DNA of 7,666 nucleotides from an uncultured Verrucomicrobiota bacterium (GTDB taxonomy: Bacteria > Verrucomicrobiota > Verrucomicrobiia > Opitutales > Opitutaceae): the NCBI GenBank assembly GCA_903919625.1, contig CAIXIZ010000367.1:1-7666 (forward strand). Direction: 5' to 3'. Below, one piece after another: positions 1 to 5,226 of this stretch. The position numbers were made by a program, and so were the translations under genes. The notes beneath the pieces were generated by a model. That model was not told the DNA's origin, searched no databases, and was given only the letters and a program-made list of their open reading frames with translations. Position 1 is the first letter of the stretch. Each line of letters starts with the position of its first letter.

Positions 1-67
1 ACGAGGACACGACATGGACAGACTACGCTTCAAAAGGATTAAGGGACGCAATTTTCCAGATCCTGGC

Positions 68-1606
68 TCAGTCATGCACCCGGCTGTCCTCAAACTCCAC
101 CCAGCGGGTGGTCAGCACCCAGAGGACACACCAGGTGAGCAGCACGGCGGGACAATAGAGCTGGAGATCCACGACGGAGTGGACGAGCAGCAAAAGCAAC
201 CCGAGCAGCACGAGCAGGGCATGGGGCCGGGAGAAGATCTCGTGGCGGAAAAGCTTAAAGAGCCAGTAAGCGGTGCCGGCGAGCAAAAGCAGGGCGCCGA
301 ACAAACCGAGTTCGGCGAGGATTTGGAGGTGGTCGTTGTGGGCGTAATCCCAGCGCCAGCCATGGCCGGCCTCGGCGGGCTGGACCAAAAGCGGGTACCG
401 ATTGCGGTACAAGGTCTGAAAAACATAGCGGAAACTGCCCGCACCCCAGCCGGTCAACGGACGGTCTTTCACCATCGCCCATGTCCCCTGATCCACCTCC
501 AGGCGCCGTTCCACGGTGGTGGTATACTCCCGTTCACTGCCCAGGCTTTCCATCCGTTCGACAACCTTGTCCTGGTCGAGGTAGTAGACTCCCAGCCCGA
601 CGAACAATACCAGCACCACCCCGAGCACCCCGAGCATCGCCGGATTGCGGTTCTCCGTGCCGGAAAGCGAGCGGCGCACGCCAAAGCCGATCATGCTGAC
701 CAGCAAAAAAACCATCATCAGGATTGTGGCCATTCGCGAGTGGCTGAGCAACGTCATCATCGCGACCAGCACCGCACAGAACACAAACAAAGGGGCGGGG
801 TTGGTGCGCTCCAGGCGGCGCTCCGACCGGCTGAAATGCCAGTGGATCAGCGCGGCGCAGACGGCGAGGACGAGATTGAAATAGGCTCCGGCGTGGTTCT
901 TGTAGACGAAGGTGGAGACATGTTTGGGCGCGTCCACCAACCAGAGGATCTGGCCTTGGCCGGGATGCACGATTTCGACCATCCCAACCAGGGCGAGCAC
1001 GGCGCCATTGACGGCGAGGGTGGCAAAAAGCGCCAGCAAGGTGAGGCGCCGGGTGATCCCCACCCAGAGGGAGCAGACGGTCAGCCAGGGCGCGGCATAC
1101 ATCAAAATCATCCGCCAGGCGTTCATATCCTCGAATCCCAGCCGTCCGTTCATGGGCGCCTCGACCCCAGTGGGCAGCCAGGTGGTGGCAGCGACCGGCT
1201 CAATTGACCAGATCCGGCCGGTGTTGTAATAGCGAAAGGCCGGGTTCAATGCCTGGACGGTCATGAACAGCAAGAGCACCAGTCCCAGCCAAAAGATGGG
1301 AAAACGCACGAGTTTGGGCCACATCACGAGTTTAAACTCACCTTCCCGGGCATGCGCTTCGGTATATTGGCGGGGCACGAGCGCCAGGACAAAGCCAAGC
1401 ACCGCGAAGACCAGACTGATCCATAACGGCCAAGGATTGTTCGTCATCCCGCCAATGGCCCAGGGTAGAAAGCAGAGGTGCGTGGCCGTCACAAGCAGCA
1501 GCGCTTTCTCCAGCGGATGCAGCTGCCGTGGCGTGCGAGTCTCGCCACGGAACACCATCAGGGGTGTCGGGCCATGCGGCGTGGGAAAAGAGGAGCTAAG
1601 ATCCAC
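68..1606 (-). CDS. O-antigen ligase / Wzy-type polymerase family membrane protein
   Basis: This is a polytopic inner-membrane protein of the Wzy/WaaL/PglL superfamily, which joins or polymerises lipid-linked glycans on the periplasmic face. Many hydrophobic segments are visible, for example near residues 35-53, 60-77, 102-118, 165-182, 188-210, 239-255, 271-286, 292-310, 324-342, 434-450, 462-480 and 485-499. Family signatures are FVYKNHAGAYF (233-243), the small loop SHSRMA (288-293), whose Arg291 sits where the family has a functional arginine, and the large periplasmic loop with TGWGAGSF (385-392) followed by YAHNDHLQILAELGLFG (421-437), the Wzy_C-type histidine motif. At 512 aa it is a little longer than a typical WaaL. 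The chosen start is a GTG. An ATG 16 codons in (position 1558) also lies before the first membrane segment and could be the true start, because neither has a clear Shine-Dalgarno. It is last of three same-strand genes with the ATPase and the GspB-like protein, suggesting surface glycan export or attachment. Whether it is a ligase, a polymerase or a protein O-oligosaccharyltransferase cannot be told from sequence. Confidence 0.85.
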   Translation of the reverse strand: MDLSSSFPTPHGPTPLMVFRGETRTPRQLHPLEKALLLVTATHLCFLPWAIGGMTNNPWPLWISLVFAVLGFVLALVPRQYTEAHAREGEFKLVMWPKLVRFPIFWLGLVLLLFMTVQALNPAFRYYNTGRIWSIEPVAATTWLPTGVEAPMNGRLGFEDMNAWRMILMYAAPWLTVCSLWVGITRRLTLLALFATLAVNGAVLALVGMVEIVHPGQGQILWLVDAPKHVSTFVYKNHAGAYFNLVLAVCAALIHWHFSRSERRLERTNPAPLFVFCAVLVAMMTLLSHSRMATILMMVFLLVSMIGFGVRRSLSGTENRNPAMLGVLGVVLVLFVGLGVYYLDQDKVVERMESLGSEREYTTTVERRLEVDQGTWAMVKDRPLTGWGAGSFRYVFQTLYRNRYPLLVQPAEAGHGWRWDYAHNDHLQILAELGLFGALLLLAGTAYWLFKLFRHEIFSRPHALLVLLGLLLLLVHSVVDLQLYCPAVLLTWCVLWVLTTRWVEFEDSRVHD

Positions 1607-1699
1607 ACCAGCGACAAAAACGTTTTCTGGCCGAACGGGAAGCGGAATGTGACAACGGGCGCAGCGGGCGCGGCTTGCCGGGGAGATCCGCGGCGGCGT

Positions 1700-2428
1700 T
1701 CAAAAACTTTTGATGTATTCCTGGCCGTTCGCATCCACAAAAGTCAGGGTGTGGACGCTGATCTGGGTAATGCGGACTCCCAGGGAGTGATCGACAATGT
1801 CCGAGGGTTTGTAGACCTGGCCATTCATCAGCACCTTCGGGGGATTGCCGGAAACGAGAATGCCGGTAACACGATAGGAGTCGATGAGTGCAGTAATGCG
1901 GGGATTGGGTCCGGAGGGAGCGACTGGTGCCGTGGGAGGTGCATTGTTTGCCTGGGCAGCTGGCACCGTAACAGCCGCAAGCGGGATGGCGGCAGCCACC
2001 GCTGCGTTCTGGGCCGGCGCGTCCGGCGACTTTATCGTGACCACGGCAGGGAGGGCGGGTGGTGGCGCGGGAATTGGAACAACCGGGGTGGTCAGTACGG
2101 TGGGTGTCGCGAACGAAGTCGTGGGCGCTGGCACTGTCACCTGGGGCGGGGTGGCGGCGGGAATTGACCGGGCGGTCCGAATGATGGGGGTGGGCTCAGG
2201 CGACTTGGGCCAAAACGCAATGGCCAGTGCCAAGCTCACCAGGATGAGCAGCACAACCCCGCCGCCGAGAAGCATGGCGACCGGAACAGCTGGCTTGGGA
2301 GCAGCGCGGGCGGTCACACGCGGCGGACTGGCCGGCGACAACAGGTCGGCCGTGACCGAGGGCGGGCCGGGCGGAGTGTCGCCGCGCTCGCGCTGGGCCT
2401 TCTTGAGGGCTTCGTTGATCAGGCTCAT
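1700..2428 (-). CDS. GspB-like bitopic membrane protein with a C-terminal periplasmic domain
   Basis: The 242-aa product has three parts. A charged cytoplasmic N-terminus opens with MSLINEALKKAQRER (1-15), the hallmark start of GspB/ExeB-type proteins found next to ExeA-like ATPases. One membrane segment follows at about 49-73, flanked by Pro/Ala/Lys residues. Then comes a long low-complexity Pro/Ala/Thr/Val linker (about 78-175) and a compact C-terminal domain (176-242) containing ITALIDSYRVTGILVSG, VLMNGQVYKPSDIV and a final FVDANGQEYIKSF, which resembles the GspB C-terminal domain. The start was placed at this Met because it begins the conserved motif. An upstream in-frame ATG would add 22 residues that overlap the ATPase gene and look like its antisense or other-frame composition. 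In Aeromonas, ExeB partners ExeA in assembling the type II secretin. Here no secretin or other Gsp gene is visible, so the role is probably in a polysaccharide or envelope machine. The 17-bp gap to the ATPase gene implies co-transcription. Confidence 0.8.
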   Translation of the reverse strand: MSLINEALKKAQRERGDTPPGPPSVTADLLSPASPPRVTARAAPKPAVPVAMLLGGGVVLLILVSLALAIAFWPKSPEPTPIIRTARSIPAATPPQVTVPAPTTSFATPTVLTTPVVPIPAPPPALPAVVTIKSPDAPAQNAAVAAAIPLAAVTVPAAQANNAPPTAPVAPSGPNPRITALIDSYRVTGILVSGNPPKVLMNGQVYKPSDIVDHSLGVRITQISVHTLTFVDANGQEYIKSF

Positions 2429-2445
2429 GGTGGGCGATAGATTGG

Positions 2446-3261
2446 TCAGTCGGTGAGAGTGCGCAGTTCCTTGATGGCCCGGCGGGCGTCCCACCAGGTG
2501 ACTTCGTCGGATTCACGGATGAAGGCGGCAAGCAGCGCCTTGTCGCAAAGATTGTTGATGACGCGGGGGATGCCCCGGCTGTGTTTGTGGATCGCGCGCA
2601 ACGCCCAGGGGGTGAATTCCGGCCGCCCGGCGCTGCCGGCCAGCGTGAGCCGGTGATGCACATAGTGGGTGACATCGGCGAGTGTGAGCGGGCGCAGTTC
2701 GCAGTGCACCAGGATGCGCTGGCGGAGCTGCCGCAGTTCCTCGCGCGCGAGCACTTCCTTCAGCTCGGGCTGGCCGATGAGCACGGTCTGCAGCAGCTTC
2801 TGCTTGTCGGTCTCAAGATTGGAGAGCAGGCGGATCTGCTCGAGGACTTCAAATTTCAAATTCTGCGCCTCGTCGACGATCAGGACGATGTCGCGGCCGC
2901 GGGCGATGCGCTCCAGCAGCACCCGGTTCATCTGCCCCACGAGGTCATGCTGGCTTCTGGCCAGTTTCGTCTCGCCCAGCTCCGTCAGGATGGCCTTGAG
3001 CATCTGGGTTTCCGTCACCCGGGGATTGAGAATGAGGGCGGTGTCGTAGCGGGCGGGATCCAGCTCGTTGAGGAAACGCCGGCAAAGCGTGGTCTTGCCG
3101 CAACCGACTTCACCGACGAGCAGGATGAAGCCCTTGCGCCCGCTGACGCCATATTTCAGGTGTTGCAGCGCTTCCTGATGCGTCGGACTGAGATAAAGAA
3201 ACCTCGGATCGGGGGTGATGTTGAACGGCAACTCCCGCAGCCCGTAAAAACTCTGATACAT
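2446..3261 (-). CDS. ExeA/GspA-like AAA ATPase (short, cytoplasmic form)
   Basis: This is a P-loop ATPase of 271 aa related to GspA/ExeA, MshM and the ATPases of exosortase/PEP-CTERM polysaccharide loci. The N-terminal signature FYGLRELPFNITPDPRFLYL (5-24) is typical of that group. Walker A is GEVGCGKTT (50-58) and Walker B is IVLIVDEAQN (125-134). A probable sensor-1 region is LLQTVLIGQPEL (156-167), and arginine-finger candidates lie in LRQLRQRI (176-183). A winged-helix-like lid ends with HSRGIPRVINNLCDKALLAAF (227-247), which carries the GIPR.IN motif of the family. No membrane helix or peptidoglycan-binding domain is present, whereas full Aeromonas ExeA is roughly twice this length and has both. 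The protein is therefore expected to be soluble and to depend on a partner, most plausibly the GspB-like protein encoded immediately downstream, for membrane location. It is the first gene of the minus-strand group. Its ATG overlaps one of the TGGCGTG repeats, and no Shine-Dalgarno is evident. Confidence 0.88.
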   Translation of the reverse strand: MYQSFYGLRELPFNITPDPRFLYLSPTHQEALQHLKYGVSGRKGFILLVGEVGCGKTTLCRRFLNELDPARYDTALILNPRVTETQMLKAILTELGETKLARSQHDLVGQMNRVLLERIARGRDIVLIVDEAQNLKFEVLEQIRLLSNLETDKQKLLQTVLIGQPELKEVLAREELRQLRQRILVHCELRPLTLADVTHYVHHRLTLAGSAGRPEFTPWALRAIHKHSRGIPRVINNLCDKALLAAFIRESDEVTWWDARRAIKELRTLTD

Positions 3262-3301
3262 GGCGTGAACTTGGCGTGACGGGGGACGTAACGCACGCCA
3301 A
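3261..3301. promoter_or_regulatory. Repeat cluster in the divergent gap (candidate operator or 5'-leader switch)
   Basis: The 7-mer TGGCGTG occurs at 3261-3267 and again at 3272-3278, an 11-bp period close to one helical turn. Its inverse, CACGCCA, lies at 3294-3300. The second and third copies extend to an 8-bp inverted repeat, TTGGCGTG-N15-CACGCCAA (3271-3301). The first copy includes the A of the ATPase start codon. Read as DNA, this resembles an operator with three half-sites controlling both divergent groups. Read as RNA on the minus strand, the distal arm could pair with either of the two proximal arms, and one of those pairings would cover the start codon. A weak TTGACC-like -35 (GGTCAA at 3308-3313, minus strand) lies just outside, but it has no convincing -10. 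The repeats are plain in the sequence; the function is inferred. Confidence 0.4.
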
Positions 3302-3367
3302 AACCGTGGTCAAAAATCTTGCCATCCATGTTGCGGTGGCGCAAGGGTGGGTGGCCCGCCCATCACC

Positions 3368-3649
3368 ATGCTGCTCCGCCGGATCATCGCCCTGTTTTAT
3401 CTGCTGGTTTTCACCGGCCTGATCGCCGGCGCCGGCGTCTATTTTTGGCAGACCCGGCAGGAATTGAAACAGCAGCAGGCGACCGAGGCGCGCATCCGCC
3501 AGCGGCTGTCCGAGGCCGAGACGCGGCTGAAAAGGCAGCAGGAGGAGCTGGTGCGGCTGCGGACGGATCCGGCCTACGTCGAGCTGGTCATCCGCCGCCG
3601 GCTGGGCTATGCGAAACCGGGTGAATTGATTTTCCGCTTCGAGAACTGA
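3368..3649 (+). CDS. FtsB/DivIC-type septum formation initiator protein
   Basis: This is a small bitopic protein of 93 aa. It has a very short cytoplasmic N-terminus (MLLRR), one membrane helix at about residues 6-27, and a coiled coil at about 29-66 rich in Gln, Glu and Arg with heptad-like leucines. It ends in the conserved motif DPAYVELVIRRRLGYAKPGE (67-86), followed by LIFRFEN. That layout is the DivIC/FtsB family, which acts in the divisome together with FtsL and FtsQ/DivIB to activate septal peptidoglycan synthesis. The ATG was chosen because it places the basic residues right before the helix, as in family members. An in-frame GTG 21 bp upstream (3347) would add MGGPPIT and cannot be excluded. 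No strong Shine-Dalgarno serves either start, though a G-rich run (GGGTGGG) lies about 15-20 nt upstream of the ATG. It is the first gene of the plus-strand group. No other division gene is visible nearby, so the call rests on architecture and the C-terminal motif. Confidence 0.82.
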   Translation: MLLRRIIALFYLLVFTGLIAGAGVYFWQTRQELKQQQATEARIRQRLSEAETRLKRQQEELVRLRTDPAYVELVIRRRLGYAKPGELIFRFEN

Positions 3650-3714
3650 CCGGGCCGGTTCAAATCAGCTTGCTGCGCCGATGCGCGGTCGGCCACGCTG
3701 GGAACCAATTTTGC

Positions 3715-5142
3715 ATGGCCCAATCGTCGCATCCGCTGGTTGAAGCATTTACCCGAGCAGGGCAGGGGCAGGTCTTTGCCCATTTGGACCAGCTTGCCCC
3801 TGCCGCCCAGGAACGGCTGCTCAGCCAGGCCGCCGAGATCGATCTCGGCGAAATCGCCCGGCTCAATTGCCTGCTGCTGACGCCAGGTGCAGCTGCTGGC
3901 ATCAATCTCGACGGTCTCTCCCCGGCACCCTACGAACCGCTCCCGGAACATGGTGGCGATCCGGCCGCCTGGGCTTCGGCGCGGGAGACCGGAGAGGCGG
4001 CGTTACGGGCCGGGCGCGTCGCCGCCTTCACGGTCGCCGGAGGGCAGGGCACCCGGCTGGGTTATGCCGGGCCCAAAGGAACTTTTCCGGTCACCCCAGT
4101 CAGGCGAAAACCGCTCTTTCAGGTTTTTGCCGAAAAGATTCTCGCGGCCGGCCGCCGCTTTGGTCGCACGCCGCGCTGGTTTATCATGACGAGCCACGCC
4201 AACCATGCCGCCACCGAAGCATTTTTTGCGGCGCACAGTTTTTTTGGCCTCGATCCGGCCCGAGTGCATTTTTTTCGCCAGGGCCGAATGCCGGCAGTCG
4301 GGTTCGATGGCAAAATCCTGCTCGAGGCCCGTGACGCCATCGCGCTGTCGCCCGACGGCCATGGCGGCTCACTCCGCGCGCTCGACCGTAGTGGTGCCCT
4401 CGACCTCATGGCCGGCGAAGGGGTGGATACAGTCAGCTATTTCCAGGTGGACAATCCGCTGGTGCGTTGCCTGGACGCCACCTTCCTCGGCTGGCACCTG
4501 CGCCGTGGCGCCGACATGTCGGCCAAAATGGTGCCCAAGTCGGCGCCCGGAGAAAAAGTTGGCGTGTTCTGCAGGCAAAACGGGAAAACCGTGGTGATCG
4601 AATACTCCGACCTGCCCCTTGCGAGGCAACAGGAGACCGATCCTGAGACGGGCCGCCTGCGTTTTCTCGCCGGCAGCATCGCGCTCCATGTGCTGGACCG
4701 CGAGTTCGTCCGCCGGATGGCGCGCAGCGACCACGGTCTGCCGTTTCACCGTGCGGACAAGACAATTCCGGTCATCGATGCCGCCGGCAATCTGGTGAAG
4801 GCGGACAAACCGAATGGCATTAAATTCGAGATGTTTGTCTTCGACGCCCTGCCGTTTGCCCGGAATCCCGTGGTCGTCGAAACCCGCCGGGCGGATGACT
4901 TTTCACCGGTAAAGAATGCTGATGGGGCGGACTCGCCCGCCACCTGTCAGGCGGACCAGCTTCGGCAGTTCGTCCGTTGGCTCCAGGCCGCGGGTGTGGC
5001 CGTCGTGACCGATGGGTCGGGACTGCCTTCCTGTGTTTTCGAAGTGGCGCCGAGTTTTGGCGAGGACGAGGAGACGTTCACGGCAAAATGGCGGACAACC
5101 GTTCCGGCCCCGACGATAAAAGATGGACTATATTTGGAGTAG
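3715..5142 (+). CDS. UDPGP family UTP--sugar-1-phosphate uridylyltransferase (UAP/AGX-like)
   Basis: It transfers UMP from UTP to a sugar-1-phosphate, giving a UDP-sugar and pyrophosphate in the cytoplasm. The 475-aa product has the nucleotide-binding loop VAGGQGTRLGYAGPKG (107-122), then WFIMTSHAN (155-163), FFRQGRMPAVGFDGKILLE (186-204), SPDGHGGSLRAL (212-223), YFQVDNPLV (242-250), VIEYSDLP (294-301), LAGSIALHVL (318-327), KPNGIKFEMFVFDALPFA (365-382) and DDFSPVKNADG (394-404) with the conserved Lys400. The whole series runs parallel to eukaryotic UDP-N-acetylglucosamine pyrophosphorylase (UAP1/AGX). Bacterial homologues occur in planctomycetes, verrucomicrobia and relatives. The substrate could be GlcNAc-1-P, GalNAc-1-P or Glc-1-P. 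The motif matching human GNIANH is GSIALH here, so specificity may differ. The start is the ATG giving MAQSSHPLVEAF; a TTG at 3670 would add 15 residues without family character. The downstream mutase gene could provide its sugar-1-phosphate. Confidence 0.88.
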   Translation: MAQSSHPLVEAFTRAGQGQVFAHLDQLAPAAQERLLSQAAEIDLGEIARLNCLLLTPGAAAGINLDGLSPAPYEPLPEHGGDPAAWASARETGEAALRAGRVAAFTVAGGQGTRLGYAGPKGTFPVTPVRRKPLFQVFAEKILAAGRRFGRTPRWFIMTSHANHAATEAFFAAHSFFGLDPARVHFFRQGRMPAVGFDGKILLEARDAIALSPDGHGGSLRALDRSGALDLMAGEGVDTVSYFQVDNPLVRCLDATFLGWHLRRGADMSAKMVPKSAPGEKVGVFCRQNGKTVVIEYSDLPLARQQETDPETGRLRFLAGSIALHVLDREFVRRMARSDHGLPFHRADKTIPVIDAAGNLVKADKPNGIKFEMFVFDALPFARNPVVVETRRADDFSPVKNADGADSPATCQADQLRQFVRWLQAAGVAVVTDGSGLPSCVFEVAPSFGEDEETFTAKWRTTVPAPTIKDGLYLE

Positions 5143-5184
5143 CCTTGTCTTGGCAGGATGTGACTGCTGGGTGCGCCGTCCCGA

Positions 5185-5213
5185 GAACTGCGGACGGTCC
5201 GGCGGTCCGGTTC
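5185..5213 (+). promoter_or_regulatory. Inverted repeat just upstream of the mutase gene
   Basis: GAAC (5185-5188) and CGGAC (5191-5195) can pair with GTCCG (5205-5209) and GTTC (5210-5213). This makes a nine-pair stem with a two-base bulge (TG) and a nine-base loop. The loop and 3' arm also hold a tandem repeat, GGTCCGGC then GGTCCGG. The stem ends 13 bases before the ATG of the mutase gene, where a Shine-Dalgarno would be expected, and no other Shine-Dalgarno is visible. No T-run follows, so a classical terminator is unlikely. A role in translation or mRNA processing is inference. Confidence 0.3.
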
Positions 5214-5226
5214 CAACTTCGATCTC

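Noticed and set aside
1..15. A minus-strand ATG at 15 that could begin the next gene after the ligase-type gene
   Set aside because: Only five codons (MSCPR) are inside the window and there is no good Shine-Dalgarno, so it cannot be supported.
14..1207. A 397-codon open frame on the plus strand opposite the ligase-type gene
   Set aside because: Its product is rich in Gln, His, Gly and Glu with no recognisable domain, the pattern expected from reading antisense to a Leu-rich membrane protein in GC-rich DNA. The minus strand has clear family motifs.
1478..2456. Plus-strand open frames opposite the GspB-like gene (229 and 190 codons)
   Set aside because: They are low-complexity Gly/Arg and Gly/Ala/Val products mirroring the Pro/Ala/Thr linker on the minus strand, with no start signal or domain.
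2581..3279. A 232-codon plus-strand frame opposite the ATPase gene
   Set aside because: It is the antisense shadow of a gene with intact Walker A and B motifs, and it shows no family resemblance.
3285..3313. Minus-strand promoter TTGACC (3313-3308) with a -10 about 17 bp downstream
   Set aside because: The candidate -10 (TACGTC) matches the consensus at only two positions, so I do not call a promoter.
3647..3662. Near-palindrome TGACCGGGCCGGTTCA over the septum-initiator stop codon, similar in content to the inner stem at 7224-7244
   Set aside because: The loop would be too tight for a good hairpin, and the shared CCGGTTCA/TGACCGG core is short, so I treat the likeness as chance.
3666..3700. 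Possible stem (CAGC/GCTG with inner GCCGA/TCGGC) before the pyrophosphorylase gene
   Set aside because: The stems are only 4 and 5 bp with large interruptions, which is expected by chance at this base composition.
3867..4765. Several alternative-frame open frames on both strands within the pyrophosphorylase gene
   Set aside because: All overlap a gene with continuous UDPGP family motifs and have Arg/Pro/Ser-rich shadow composition.
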